Origin: Sipunculus nudus
Lineage: Eukaryota > Annelida > Sipuncula > Golfingiida > Sipunculidae
Assembly (NCBI GenBank): GCA_026874595.1
Contig: CM049316.1
Span: 61,267,676-61,331,675 of the forward strand
Reading direction: 5' to 3'
Length of the DNA: 64,000 nt
This document shows, one piece after another, positions 34,150 through 47,099 of this stretch. Numbering within the stretch: position 1 is the first letter of the stretch; each line of letters opens with the position of its first letter. The position numbers were made by a program, and so were the translations under genes. Under the pieces are notes generated by a model. The model had not been told where the DNA came from. It did no database searches and saw only the letters and a list, made by a program, of their open reading frames with translations.

Positions 34150-35757
34150 TATCAAACCACGGCCGACAGGTTTATTTCTCCCAATTTCTCAAAACTGCCC
34201 ATTGGGGCTGCCATTTTGAGTACACTAAAATCAAGATGTCACAGGTCACATTTTGAATTTATCGGTATTATTTATTGAAAACATTGTTTTTATCATTTTA
34301 TCTTGGACAGATCAAATGCATAAATATATTAGAACTGTAGTCAGTTGAAACCAAATTTCATGTACTTAACTTGGTAAAATAGTAGCATTAATAGTACATG
34401 CACTTAAAGGATGACGCTCCTTCATCTCACCCATAATGAAGCCATGCACAGACAAATATATCAAAACAATGACACAAGTACGAAATGTTTTAAAATCTGC
34501 TTTAATTCCATTGCAAAATCATGCAGTCATTACAATTTCCTACAGCCAGTGGTTCATGTGACTGATGCTTTTACATACAAGGATTGTGATGTGTGAATCA
34601 AGCATTCCTGTTTGTAATAACACATACACGGTGTACTGTGCTCGTTACATATATATAACAACATATTGATCTGAACACAAAAGTACTGTGCTATGACACA
34701 TTTCACAAATTGCTGCTATAATCCATATCATATGTTTACTTCCATTTGAACAGATACCAGACTAGCTAGACAAATGAACAACATACTTTCTATATTTAAT
34801 ACCCAGCAAAAACTGCCATTATCTTTTTATTATTCCATTAGATTTTAATTGTAGTTCTCCGAATACCCTTTAACAGTTGATACGTATAAATAACTTGTTT
34901 GCGTTACATAAAAAGTCTTAGGTATCAAGCTACACAAAAATAGCTAACTGATATACACAAGGGTGTGGCAACTACTCCTAAGATACAAAGGTCAAAGGTT
35001 TTGAATGAAGATTTTAATATATTCAAATACAAAGGTTAAAGGTCAAGAATGAATATTCAAATACAAAGGTCAAAGGTTAATCTTTGATACAGCACATGAT
35101 CACTGGCTTGGATGTTATGTTTCTAATCATACAAAAGCTGCTCAAAAGACAAGACAAATATCAATTCTTAGATGTTATTGCAACCTTGACTGATAAAAAT
35201 ATTCTCACCCTATCTATCAAAGCAGGTACAAATGATATAAAAGCATTAAGCCTTTAAACAGAGCAGACTTTATTTAGCTTCTGAACAGGTCTACTGAACA
35301 AGTGAAAGAAACAACCAGCAGTAATTACTGGACCCAGAAAAATTACAAATTTCTCAGAAACATTCTCTGCCATGCCAGCCTAAATTTATTTTTATCTTTT
35401 TTTTCTGTAGGTTTCCTTGGCGCCAAATAATATATTACAAATCTATAGTTTATATAATATTGATCTTACAATATGAGAATATGACAAAAAGATAAGGTGT
35501 AAATGTTTTACTTAGTTTATAGTACCGTCACCAGGTGTCAGCACAGTAAGTTAATTTAGTACACAAATTTTATGAAAGATGGCACCACATGCAAGTCTCA
35601 TATCATGAGAGTTTGTATGAGGCTTTATAAATATATACTGCAGGGCCTGAAAATTTTTTCTATTCACAGAATTATTCAGAGCACACCAATGTTGGGTTGC
35701 TGTATATTGGAATGATGGTCGCCTATGATTAGCACTCTTGCTGGTAACATGCACACA
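34150..35757 (-). other. Probable 3' UTR and downstream flank of cytochrome b5
   Basis: This stretch follows the cytochrome b5 stop codon on the minus strand. It contains no transposon ends, unlike its surroundings. A minus-strand AATAAA at 35269-35274 is a candidate polyadenylation signal. A small cluster of AAAGGTCAAAGGTT-type sequence lies at 34988-35080. The transcript end is not certain. Confidence 0.4.
35269..35274 (-). terminator. Candidate polyadenylation signal of cytochrome b5
   Basis: The minus strand reads AATAAA about 480 bases after the stop codon. Other AT-rich candidates exist in this stretch. Confidence 0.35.
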
Positions 35758-35845
35758 TCAGTTGGCTGCTGCGCTTGTCATAACTTTGTACAGGACTGCT
35801 GCGCCTATTGCGATAGCCAAGGGGAAAATCCAGCCTTTCAAGGTA
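35758..35845 (-). CDS. CYB5: Cytochrome b5, terminal exon (membrane anchor)
   Basis: On the minus strand, TTGTTGTTGCAG precedes a phase-2-compatible exon encoding TLKGWIFPLAIAIGAAVLYK and then VMTSAAAN with a TGA stop. The hydrophobic stretch of about 19 residues close to the C-terminus is the tail anchor expected for cytochrome b5, which would hold the haem domain on the cytosolic side of the ER or outer mitochondrial membrane. The phase matches the exon at 43414. The anchor alone would not be diagnostic; the identity comes from the exon at 53542. Confidence 0.78.
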
Positions 35846-36213
35846 CTGCAACAACAACAAAAAACAAACAAGTTTTAAGAAATTTCATTAATTTCAAGCA
35901 AAATTACCAGGCACTGTGCAATAAAAATATCAACATACACAAAAACAAAAAGAAACACTGATGCACTGACACAGTTTGGAAAATAACTGATCCACTGATG
36001 TAGAAAATAATAAAAAAGATGCACTAGCATAATACAGCCATAAAATGTTCATTTGGTCAAAGGGTTGGATTAGTTTGTCACTCTTAAAAACATATGTTAT
36101 CCTATTTGACTTGGCTGATTGGTTATCTTGCTGATCTTATTGAATATATAGGTCCTTTCTGACATACAAGAGCCAGATTATTCATATTCAGGTTGGCCTA
36201 TCCAGGTCTGTAT

Positions 36214-38444
36214 AAACAAGTGACCCATGGGTCATGACGCTCAGCTGACTGGGAAGAGATTTGCAAAAGGAAATTTTATCATCTGAATGGTAGTATATAC
36301 CCATTCAAATGAAGCATCAAACAGATTAAAGAATGAGCCAAGATTGTATCTGAATTTATATATCTCAAAATATGGGAAAAAATGCGTAAACTTTAAAAAA
36401 AATATAGGTGGTTCCACCAGTCTGCAGAAACTAATAAAAACACTTAATGGTCAACATCCATGCAAAGAATCATAGTGATTTCTGCATTAATTGTTCAGAT
36501 ACTTCAGCTTTTGAATCAAATTTTCCATTATTCTGAGGGATACTTCGGAGTCCTATAGCGTGAAGGATATGGGTAACAGAGACCTAATTTCAGATTTCCA
36601 AAGACACTCTCACGGGCCTCCTTGCATGACAATATGATGATTCTAGGTCCAGTTGTTACAATTTGTGCCATGTTAACAGATGACAGCATCCTTAAAGGTT
36701 TCAAAAATAGAGAAAAAAATTCAAAAAAATTTAATAAAATATAGGTTGCACCATAAGTCTGAAGAAACTGATGAAACACTCCATAATCAATATGCATGTA
36801 AAGAATCATGGTGACCTCTGCATTAGTTGGTCAGATACTTCAGCTTTTGTATCAAATTGTCCATTATTCTGAGGGATACTTCGGAGTCCTATAGCTTGAA
36901 GGATATGGGAAACAGAGAACTAATTTAAGGTTTCCACAGACACTTTTCATGGGCCTCCTTGCATGACAAGAATGAAGATTCTAGGTCCAGTTGTTACAAT
37001 TTGTACCCTGTTGACACATAACCACATCCTTAAAGGTCTTAAAAATAGAGAAAAAAAATTGTAAAAATGTGTAACAAGCCCCATAGCTTGAAGAATATAG
37101 GTAACAGAGACCTAATTCCAATTTTCTAGGGAGTCTGCAGAAACTGATGAAACATCTCATGATCTCTTTGTATGAAATTTTTGACTATTCTGGGGGGTAC
37201 TTTGGGGCCCTACAGCATGAAGGATATGGGTAACAGAGACCTAATTTCAGGTTTCCATGGAGACTTTTCATGGGTCTCCCAGTGTGTCAAGAATGAAGAT
37301 TCTAGGTCCAGTTGTTATGATTTGTGCCCTGTTAACAGATGTTCATATCATTAAAGGTCTCAAAAATAGTGAAAAAATTTGTAAAGAATCGAAAAATACA
37401 GGTGGCGCCACCAGTCTGCAGAAACCTATGAAACACTCCATGATCAATATCCATGCAAAGAACCATGGTAATCAATGCATTAGTTGTTCAGATATTTTAG
37501 TTTTTGTATCAAATTTTCATTATTCAGCGGGGGTACTTCAGAGCCCCATAGCTTGAAGAATCTGGGTAACAGAGACCTAATTCCAGGTTTCCAAGGAGAC
37601 TTTTCATGGACATCCCTCAATGTCAAAAATGAAGATTCTAGGTCCAGTTTTTATGATTTGTGCCCTGTTAACAGATGACTGCATCTTTTAAGGTCTCAAA
37701 AATAGAGAAAAAAATCGTAAAAAATCGAAAAAATACAGATGGCTTCCGCAGTCTGCAGAAACTGATGAAACATCTCATGATTAATATGTATGCCAAAAAT
37801 CATGACCATCAGTGATGTAGTTAATGAGATATTGAAGTTTTTGTATGAAATTTTTCACTATTCTGGGGGGGGTACTTTGGGGCCTCATAGCTCGAAGGAT
37901 ATGGGTAACAGAGACCTAATTTCTAGTTTTCATGGAGACTTCTCATAGGTCTCTCAGAATGTCAGGAATGAAGATTCTAGGTCCAGTCTTCACGATTTGT
38001 GCCCTGTTAACAGATGTCCACATTTTTAAAGGTCTCAAAAATAGAGAAAAAAATTCGTTAAAAATCGAAAAATATAGGTTGCGCCACCAGTCTGCAGAAA
38101 CTGATGAAACATCGCATGATTAATATGTATGCCAAAAATCATGACCATCAGTTATGTAGTTAATGAGATATTGAAGTTTTTGTATGAAATTTTTCACTAT
38201 TCTTGGGAGTACTTTGGGGCCCCATAGCTTGAAGGATATGGGTAATAGAGACCTAATTTCTAGTTTTCATGGAGACTTTTCATAGGTCTCTCAGAATGTC
38301 AGGAATGAAGATTCTAGGTCCAGTCTTTACGATTTGTGCCCTGTTAACAGACAGACGGACGGACAGACGGACGGCACGACGGACGGACGACGGACAAAGA
38401 GTGATCGCTATAGCTCAGATGACTTACAGTCAGCTGAGCTAAAA
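36214..38444 (+). mobile_element. Helitron-like element (GAGCTAAAA family), unit 1
   Basis: It starts AACAAGTGACCCATGGGTCA and GCTCAGCTGACT (36239-36250) and ends with a GACG/GGAC microsatellite (38350-38400) and a hairpin CTCAGATGACTTACAGTCAG then CTGAGCTAAAA. The 12-base subterminal motif is exactly inverted at the 3' end (38428-38439). The interior is ~339-bp tandem units marked by GGTAACAGAGACCTAATTT (37229, 37565, 37904, 38244 and others). It lies in the last intron of cytochrome b5. Open frames that repeat with the units are not genes. Confidence 0.8.
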
Positions 38445-39778
38445 ACTGATGAAACACTCCATGATCAATATCCATGCAAACAATTATGGTGATCTCTGCA
38501 TTAGTTGTTCAGATACTTCAGCTTATGTATCAAATGTTCCATTATTCCGAGCTGTACTTTGGAGTGCCATAGCTCTAAGGATATGGGTAACAGAGACCTA
38601 ATTTCAGGTGTCCATGGAGACTTTTCATGGGTCTCCCTGTGTGTCAAGAATAAAGATTCTAGGTCAAGTCATTACAATTTGTACCTTGTTGACAGATAAC
38701 AACATCCTTAAAAGTCTCATAAATAGAGAAAAAAAAATTTTTTAATTTGAAAAAATACAGGTGGCGCCACCAGTCTGCAGGAAATGATGGAACACCTCTT
38801 GATCAATATGTATGCCAAAAATCATGACCATCTGTATTGTAGTTATTGAGATGTTGCAGTTTTTTTAAATCAAATTTTCCATTATTCTGGGGGGTAATTG
38901 GGAGCCCCACAGCTCAAATGATATGGGTAACAGAGACCTAATTTTTGGTTTCCATGGAGACTTTTCATAGGTCTCTCACTGTGTCAAGAATGATGATTCT
39001 AGGTCCAGTCTTAACGATTTGTGCCCTGTTAACAGATGTCCACATTTTTAAAGACCTCAAAAACAGAGAAAACAATTCGTAAAGAATTGAAAAATACAGG
39101 TGGCGCCACCAGTCTGCAGAAACTGATGAAACATCTCATGATCAATATGTATGCCAAAAATCATGACCATCAGTGATGCAGTTAATGCGATATTAAAGTT
39201 TTTGTATGAAATTTTTCACTTTTCTGGAGGGTATTTTGGGGCCCCATAGCTCAAAGGATTTGGGTAACAGAGACCTAATTTCTGGTTTCCATGGAGACTT
39301 TTCATAGGTCTCTCACTGTGTCAAGAATGAAGATTCTAGGTCCAGTCTTTACGATTTGTGCCCTGTTAACAGTTGTTCACATTTTTAAAGGTCTCAAAAA
39401 TAGAGAAAAAAAATTTGTAAAAAACCTAAAAATACAGGTGGCGCCACCAATCTGCAGGAACTGATGAAACATCTCATGATAAATATGTATGCCAAAAATC
39501 ATGACCATCAGTGATGTAGTTAATGAGATATTAAAGTTTTTGTATGAAAATTTTGACTATTCTGGGGGGTACTTTGGGGCCCAATAGCTCGAAGGATATG
39601 GGTAACAGAGACCTAATTTCTGGTTTTCAAGGAGATTTTTCATTGACCTCTCAGAATGTAAAGTTACAAGATTCTAAGTCCAGCGGTTACGATTTGTGCC
39701 AGGTTAACGGACAGACGGACGACGGACAAAGAGTGATCGCTATAGCTCAGCATGACTGAAAGTCAGCTGAGCTAAAAA
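38445..39778 (+). mobile_element. Helitron-like element, unit 2 joined head to tail
   Basis: The 3' end of unit 1 runs straight into CTGATGAAACACTCC, a point inside the same 339-bp unit, with no new 5' end. Four further units follow, then a second 3' end: GACGG microsatellite, CTATAGCTCAGCATGACTG and AGTCAGCTGAGCTAAAA. The two 3' hairpins are of different subtypes. This is a 5'-truncated copy or the recipient of a nested insertion. Confidence 0.75.
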
Positions 39779-39779
39779 G

Positions 39780-40740
39780 GATGATTCTGACCCTCTGTGA
39801 ATAATACTGATTCTAACACTTGAGCCAATGAGAAAGACAGGCTCATTCAGCCAATCACAAATTGACCTATGGAGAAAGCTGTTCAGAATGTGAGGATTTT
39901 TAGCTAATCAAAAGTGTTGACTGGAGATGAAAGCCAATCAGATTAATGCACATGCAGACTTGGAAGGGTGGGGGGGGAGGGGGGGGGTGATACTCTTAAG
40001 CACAAGATAATATCCTCCTCCGCACTCATGCATGCAATGAATAATGGGTATCTGAATTTCTAGATGGTACCACCACCCTCTATAAATAGTATTCCGCCAA
40101 CATGCCAAGACATTTTGGATATCTGTAAAGTTTGTTCAACAATCAAGATAGCTAAAACAATTTTGAAAGCAAGTCTTTTATGACAGAGTTAAGAGAAGCA
40201 GCCTAATTGGTCAGTCTATCCCATGCATAATGCAAATTAGGGTCACGCCCTTGGTCACTGAATAAAGGCCTACAATAATTAAGCTGGAAATGTTACCATA
40301 TTGAGGAAGCTAAGGCTGAGGTAAATACACAATGCAAGGGACATTTCCCAACTAATCCATAACTTGTAGGATGCATGGTGGTTAAGCATAAACGCTGGTA
40401 ACAGCCAAAGGTGTAATTAATTAAATACAGTTCTTGAAGGTATGCCCTATAAAAGATAATTTACCATAAGACAATTTTCATTACAACTTATAATGCAAAA
40501 TTTTGACAGCCATGCAGAAAAATGTATATATAAGGTTTTTTTCTTCTGCTCCAGTTTGTCTCAGCCAATCTCAAGAGGCACACCTTTTGTTTGATTAGAA
40601 TCCCAAGTATTTCTCAAATTGTGACAACAGGACACCTGGAAACATAAGATTTAAGTAAGCAATTATCTGTCATCACAACTATCATGTTCATGCAGGAAAC
40701 TCAAGATTAAACAAGCTCATTTTGAAAATTAAGCTGTTAT
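39780..40740. other. Intronic stretch, no feature recognised
   Basis: Part of the last cytochrome b5 intron. A G run lies at about 39968-39988. No exon or repeat end is visible. Confidence 0.5.
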
Positions 40741-40743
40741 GTA

Positions 40744-41718
40744 AAACTAGATATTTCTTGGCACCGCAGGTGCCATAACATCCCAAGACAATTAATCCCC
40801 CCCCCCCCCTTTTAAGAAAAGGCCCCCCATCTTCAGCAACAATTAATATCAGACCACACTTATAGAAAAGGTCACTCTCATAGTAAAGGTCATGACCCCA
40901 ATTTCAATATACATCATCCCCTAACCCATATCTATGTATATGCATAATATAAAGGAAATCTGTCCATTAGTTTTTGACTTGTAATGCTCACAGTTAAGTG
41001 GCAATGATGGGGTATTAAACTGCACAAAAACAAGTACAAGGATAATAGGTGGCGCTACCAGTTTCCGGTACATGACAACACTATCCAAGATCTTCGGCCA
41101 AGTTGATTTTTGGACCAATCAATGCATCCCTTATTGAGATATTAATGATTTTGTGTGATTTTCACCATGTATGGCAATATTCAAGGTCAAGGCCACTCTC
41201 ATAGGAAAGGTCATGACCCCAATTTAAATAAAAATCATCCCATAATCCATATCTATGTATATGCATAATATAAAGAAATCTGTCCATTATGTTTTTACTT
41301 ATAATGCTCACAGTACTGTCAAGTAGAAATTTTGGGGGTATTAAACGGCACGAAAACAAGTAAAGAATAATAGGTGGTGCCACCAGTTTCTGGAACATGA
41401 CAACCCTATCCATGATCTTCCATCAACTTGATTTTGGGATCAATCCATGCAAGATTTCTTGAGATATTTAAGAATTTGTGTGATTTTCCCCAAAATTGGA
41501 CCTATTCAAGGTCAAGGACACTCTCCTAGTCAAGGTCATGACCTCATTTTAAATAGACGTTGTCCTCTCACCCATATCAATACATATACCAAGTTTGATA
41601 AAGATCTGTGAAATATTTTTTGAGTTATCGCGCCAACAAGATTTATATGCGGCGGTGGCGGCGGCGGGAACAGTGTGAAAACATAGTATCCCCCCGACTT
41701 TGTCTGGGGATGTTATAG
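40744..41718 (+). mobile_element. Helitron-like element D, short copy
   Basis: It starts AAACTAGATATTTCTTGG and the palindrome GGCACCGCAGGTGCC (40760-40774), then ATAACATCCCAAGACAA (40775-40791). The last is inverted at the 3' end (TTGTCTGGGGATGTTAT, 41700-41716). A GGC microsatellite (41651-41669) and ATACTATGTTTTCA (inverse sense) precede the end. The interior has two ~300-bp units with AAGGTCATGACCCC and a GGTGGCGCTACC-like motif. A 3.2-kb relative lies at 58131-61318. Confidence 0.72.
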
Positions 41719-41719
41719 C

Positions 41720-43400
41720 CATTGATAGAAGATAAATTTTGTTTTTATGACTGTGTTTTGTCAATATCATTATCATAAGTTAATATTTAAGTGCATGAAT
41801 ATAACAAAAGGAATAATGTTTCAGACCTCAAAATTTATCTAAATAAACATTAGTTTAAGTGCAGGCAGATCAGACATTTAAGCCTGTGTACTGCCGTGAG
41901 GACATCAGGATTTTCAAGCCTGCACTCAGCATGTTTTTCACTTGACAAAAAACAGGTATGCACTGGAAACTTTAAATCTACAGACATTTCAGAACATCTT
42001 GTGAACATCTTCTGCATCTGACCAGTCACTTGCTTGAAATAACCAATTACACTGCCACCTGACAAAAGGTGCACCAATGTTATAGATTCAAAAGTGACCT
42101 AAAGTTTTAGTATTTGACTGGACTAGCAGCGTCAGCAATCTAATTAGCAGGAGCAGATGAGATAGCCACAATACAAACAGCACAGCCGCAGTACATACAG
42201 TCACTAAACACAACATGTGCAGCAAGTCTTTCTGTTAATAACAATGCTATGAATGGTCAAGTTAATCCAGAAAAATGTTTTATTTTTATGCATGCGAATG
42301 CTGTTAGCATTCAAGCTGATAACTAATACTGATGCAATGGATTATATGCTTGACTATAAATGGTAGATTTTGGATGTTGAGAAAATAAATTCAAACTGAG
42401 TGTGCACCAAGGGTGAAAAATACTACAAAACTGTTGTAAATAATGATAAATACTGTTGCAAATGAATTTCCCAATAAGTGTAAACCCCCTTGTGATATAA
42501 TTTGTGAATGATGATCAATTTAACATTTTGCTCTGTCACACTTTACACTGGTATATCAAACACTGGAGCAAAGTTTTCTATAGGTCACATGTTACACAGG
42601 GTCCTATGTTATAAACATCATAGGTCACCAAGCCATGAACAAATGGCTTTCCAGTAAATGTTTCACCTGGCTCTGGTTGGTTGTGAGCCATATTAACCAG
42701 TGGCATAAAACATGGGATACAATGTCTCATTTTAATATACCTTATGCACATAGTTTAATACAATTAGTAAGTCCTGTCGGAGGTGCTGTGCACAATAAAG
42801 CTTCATGGTTACATAGGATCTCTACAATAGAGGCAATCAAAACACTATCTGCAACTCTGGACTCTTTTAAGATCTAGGTGGATGGCCATTTTAGTTTCAC
42901 TAAACTCAGACTAGAATTTATAAAAACAGATTAAAACTCTCAGCAGAGGGGGGTCTGGTTATCTAAAAGAAGCTCAATTTTCAATCATTTTATACATACA
43001 GTAAATTTCAATAAGACTTTAGGTGTACATCAGATTGTCTCAGTAAGCTGAATGAGAAATGTAATGTGGGTGAGTTAATCACTGGAATGCAACAACCCCG
43101 CACAAAGCTGTAGTTTAATTATGTCAAGTTAAAAGGATTAAAATCTTAGTTCTGTTACATAGACTGGCCAGTGGTAATGTTTGTTAATACATGTGACCCT
43201 TCACAAAGCATCCAGTTTGAATCCCTTTTTCCCAAAGAAACCTATTCATTATCATTATTATATCATTATCATTATCATTCACTATTCATTATCACTATCA
43301 AAATTTGACAGCAAAACTAGTGCCCACCAAGACTACAATCACTGACAATGACATATACTAAATAATGGAGAGCGGCTATTTCCTCTGTATAGCAGATACT
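41720..43400. other. Intronic stretch, no feature recognised
   Basis: No splice-supported exon or repeat end is seen; short open frames have no recognisable motif. Confidence 0.45.
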
Positions 43401-43413
43401 GGATGAAACTTAC

Positions 43414-43454
43414 CTGGAGCCATCTGATTCAGGTAGATGGGCATAATCTGTCCT
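43414..43454 (-). CDS. CYB5: Cytochrome b5, linker exon
   Basis: This 41-base exon lies between TTTTTCAG and the donor CCAG|GTAAGT. It is read in phase 0 as RTDYAHLPESDGS and leaves two bases that join the terminal exon to give Ser. The other two frames either stop or lead to a stop in the terminal exon, so the frame is forced. The sequence is the variable hydrophilic linker between haem core and anchor. Confidence 0.7.
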
Positions 43455-43934
43455 CTGAAAAACATAAAATATTTCAGTTATATAACTAACAAAATTATAA
43501 TCATGGATCATATGTTATCATAGGGTCTTACTCAGGGTTCCAAACAAAATGTTTTGATTTCACTCTCAAGGTCTATTAATGTTTTATTGTTGATCTGAAT
43601 TAGAAATTCAAGGATTTTTTTTTTTTGGGGGGGGGGGGGGGGCTTGACCTCCTTTACACATCCTCCCATTTCTTTTTTTAAACTGAAGTAGTAGTTGACA
43701 GCAAAATATGAATTCCTTTTTAACAGCCTGACTTGCCCCCCTTGTTGTACCATAGCCAGTCATTGGAATGAAATTCATGGAAAATTTCAAAATAAGCTAA
43801 TTCTAGCACTTTCTCAAGGCCTGAGATGCTTTATAAGGATCAAGCGTTTCATAGGATATTTGAGGTTGTGGGAACTCTATTATAACTAAGTGATCGACCT
43901 CAAGAGTTTCTGCGTCAACTGCTCTTCAAAATGG

Positions 43935-44320
43935 GGTTTGTCTTTTCACGGAGTCACACTGAGTCACACTAAGTCACACTGAGTCACACAGATATAATGG
44001 TAATTTAAAGCATATACTGATATATTTAGCAATAAAGTCACTTCAGGACACTTCATGTTCTCTAAATGACCTTAACACATCAATGCGTGGTTCAAAGGCA
44101 GCTTTCTATGTATTACTGGGTATGTTCAAATTTTATTTTTTTTTTTGTTTTTTTTTAATGTTCTATTATCTATATCTAACTGTACCCCTTACCCTAAACC
44201 CTAACCCTTACAATTATTTTTGTTAATGATTAACCATTTTAAAAAGGTTAAGGGTCATCATAACCTTAGTTTTTGGTGTGACTCGGTGGTATTTGGTGTG
44301 ACTTGGTGAAAAGACAAACC
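43935..44320. mobile_element. 386-bp TIR element with GAGTCACAC repeats
   Basis: GGTTTGTCTTTTCAC at the left is inverted at the right (GTGAAAAGACAAACC). The inner arms carry 10-11-base repeats: CTGAGTCACA four times on the left, and GGTGTGACT twice on the right. The interior has a T run and a short telomere-like stretch. The target duplication is not clear. Confidence 0.65.
44196..44217. repeat. Short interstitial telomere-like repeat
   Basis: Three consecutive CCCTAA-type units (CCCTAAACCCTAACCCTTA). TTAGGG is the telomere repeat of molluscs and most animals. The length is too short to mark a fusion point. Confidence 0.6.
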
Positions 44321-44433
44321 GTTTAAATGTTATTCATGAATCTGGCCCTTCATTCAATATAAATAAAGCTGACCTGACTTTGTTTGGATGATGTAAGTGG
44401 AAGCCAAAAACAGCAAAAAGGCATATGCTCACC

Positions 44434-44805
44434 AACACTTTTGTTGAGTTCAACTTTTATTGTTTTACAGTTTTAATTCTACACAGTAAGGTATTCCCTA
44501 CTGTGTGGATTTTTTATTCATAAAGTTTGAAATGTAGTACATTTCTCTAACTGACATGATATACCTTTTAACTTTAAATATTTATTAATGACCTAAACCT
44601 TACAGGCATTATTATAATACTATTTAACAACACTTTTTTGGAGTTCAACTTTTATTATTTCCAGTTTTAATTATACACAGTAAGGTATGCCCTACTGTAT
44701 GGATTTTTCATCCATAAAGTTTGACATGTAGTACATTTCTCTAATTGACATGATATACCCTTTGACTTTAAAATAATTATTAATGAACTATACCTATCAT
44801 ATGCA
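44434..44805. repeat. ~194-bp tandem duplication
   Basis: CAACACTTTTGTTGAGTTC at 44434 and CAACACTTTTTTGGAGTTC at 44627 begin two copies. They share CACAGTAAGGTATKCCCTACTGT, CATAAAGTTTGA and GACATGATATACC. The copies are moderately diverged. Confidence 0.85.
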
Positions 44806-45175
44806 TATCAGAATCCAGAATGTTTACATTCCTTAGCTCCAGGGTACTGACTGTAAATCAAGTGCACAGTTTTCTAAAAGATTACTGTATGTGGATCAAA
44901 CTAAAGCCATGAGGATGAATGAATGTTATTTTCTATATATAAAAACCAAAAGTACTTTCAGGAAATGGATATATAAAAGTATTTAATGCTGTTGATACGT
45001 GAGCTACATACATCCCACAATATATATATACCTGATAATATGGTAAAAGTGCAGTAAAAGTGACCTGTGTGAAATGGACTTACAAATGGTCTGTCCTAAA
45101 TTTTTATTGGCCCCCCACCCCTTCCATGATCTTATTTGGTAGTTTCATGCTTAGACTGGAATAAGATTCAATTAA

Positions 45176-45866
45176 AAACAAGGGCACCGCAAAGCAGAGC
45201 ATTCCCTCGCCTAGGAGCATAAACATATGGGGTGTATTACATAAGTATTAATATGAGGAAGGGAGATGTTAGCTTGAGTGGCTAGGTGAGCCATATGTGC
45301 AAGATGAAAGGTTTTGGTCAAACGGTTTGGCTTGAAATTGATCCACAAGCTTTTTCAAGAAGTGGGTGCTGTGGCCGTGACCTGTGACCCTGTGACCTCA
45401 AAATCGATAGGCATCTTCATCCATGGGTGGGTAAGCCATATGTGCAAGATGAAAGGTTTAGGTCAAACAGTTTTGCTTAAAATGGGTCCACAAGCTTTTT
45501 CAAAAAGTGGGTGCTGTTGCCGTGACCTTTGACCGAGTGACCTCAAAATCGATAGGTTTCTTCATCCATGGGAGGGTAAGCCATATGTGCAAGATGAAAG
45601 GTTTAGGTCAAACGATTTGGCTTGAAATCGATCCACAAGCTTTTTCAAGAAGTGGGTGCTGTGGCCGTGACCTTTGACCCCGTGACCTAAAAATCAATAT
45701 TTCTTCATCCATGGGTGGGTAAGCCATATGTGCGAGATGAAAGGTTTTGGGCAAACGGTTTGGCTTGAAACTGATCCACAAGGCAATTTTAGATGGACAG
45801 ACGGACGAACACGAATGGAGGCGTTACTATATCCCTTTCCCAACTTCGTTACGAGGGGATAATAAA
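45176..45866 (+). mobile_element. Helitron-like element C (GGGGATAATAA type)
   Basis: It starts AACAAGGGCACCGCAAAGCA with subterminal ATTCCCTCG, and ends GTTACGAGGGGATAATAA, where CGAGGGGAT is the near-exact inverse. A short GACGGACGAAC microsatellite precedes the end. The interior is about 3.5 tandem ~145-bp units (starts near 45288, 45435, 45580, 45723) with GCCATATGTGCAAGATGAAA and GTGACCTTTGACC. The same 145-bp module occurs in elements with other termini at 50.6 and 58.5 kb. Confidence 0.7.
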
Positions 45867-45954
45867 GCAAACAACAGGGCCAAATAAAAGGAAAAAGTAA
45901 GCAAGAGTAAAACCAGTTTGTGGCAGGTCACCTTAATTGCACTTTTACCTAATA

Positions 45955-46065
45955 GATAATATAATATAATATAATATAATATAATATAATATAAATATAA
46001 TATTATTTAATATAATATAATATAATATAATATAAATATAATATAATATTATTTAATATCATATA
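45955..46065. repeat. (TAATA)n microsatellite
   Basis: Pentanucleotide TAATA/ATAAT runs with small interruptions. Confidence 0.92.
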
Positions 46066-46089
46066 ATATCATATATCATAACATAATGC

Positions 46090-47055
46090 AATATCAGTTC
46101 AGCTCTTTTAGTAATAACTTTATAAGTGCAATCATACCTAAGAGCAGTTGTTGTGATGAGCGCATCTATGTATCAACCGCATGTGCAACACAGAGCATAC
46201 ATAAGAAAGTGTGAAAATAAAGTCTAAAAGAAACTAAAAAATAATATACAAACTAAGCCAAAACTTAGAAAAGGTCTCCAACTTCAGTAGTAAGCTATGG
46301 GTCAGCCACAGTTATAGACTGGGAGTATGTTCAAGTTGTTGTGATGATCTTAAGAAGATACAGGCATATATGGTATGAAGGGCTCAGGCTGTTGAGAACA
46401 GGTAACCACACAAAATGCATGCATGATGTGTGTTTTAAAACTATATATATGTTAATTTTGTGGCCAGGTCAACCAAAAGCAATGTCATCCAAGTGAACTC
46501 GAACTAGTGCAAATAACCAGGGGTTTATTAAACTGAGGATATTGCTGAAACATCCTTTAGAAGTGTAAAGTCTTTCAGGTTATTTATAACATCAGTGAAC
46601 AGATAACAAACATTACATAAATGTGTGGCTTGCACTACAACATTGTAAAACTACAGGGTTTCAGGGCTTCTAATCACCCATATATTCAGGTATTTTGCTT
46701 GAACTTTAAATTGAATTAAAGCAATAAGAATAAATAAAACAGACGTAACATAAAAATAACTGTTTTTCTGTATAGATTTAATTGTATCGCTTTGACAGAC
46801 TTAAAAGTAATTTTTTGTTGTTGCCAGAGAGGGAGCCTGCTCACTGAAAAGTTTGGGCCTTGGATCATGGATTATTTAAATGTATATCCCAATTAAAGAA
46901 ATCAGGGTCTCAAATTATGGTTTAGTTCACAAAAAAAAAAATAAAATCATTTAAATGTAAATGCAGCAAAAATTTACATACGGGTACATTACTGTCATGG
47001 ATATGGATATGGTAACATCCTTAGTAATGTACTGCAGGTTAAGGTGTCTCCCAAT
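46090..47055. other. Intronic stretch, no feature recognised
   Basis: No exon or repeat terminus is recognised between the TAATA microsatellite and the 35-bp minisatellite. Confidence 0.45.
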
Positions 47056-47099
47056 GAATTAATACGACAGGACTGGGTACAAATAACCCTCCCTTGTAT

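Noticed and set aside
36528-39759. Repeated open frames with the peptide GNRDLISGF in the 339-bp units
   Set aside because: The period is close to a multiple of three, so the same short frame recurs in each unit, always closed by stops. This is repeat structure, not a gene.
44196-44217. Chromosome-fusion telomere remnant
   Set aside because: Only about three TTAGGG-type units inside a small TIR element; far too short for a fusion scar.
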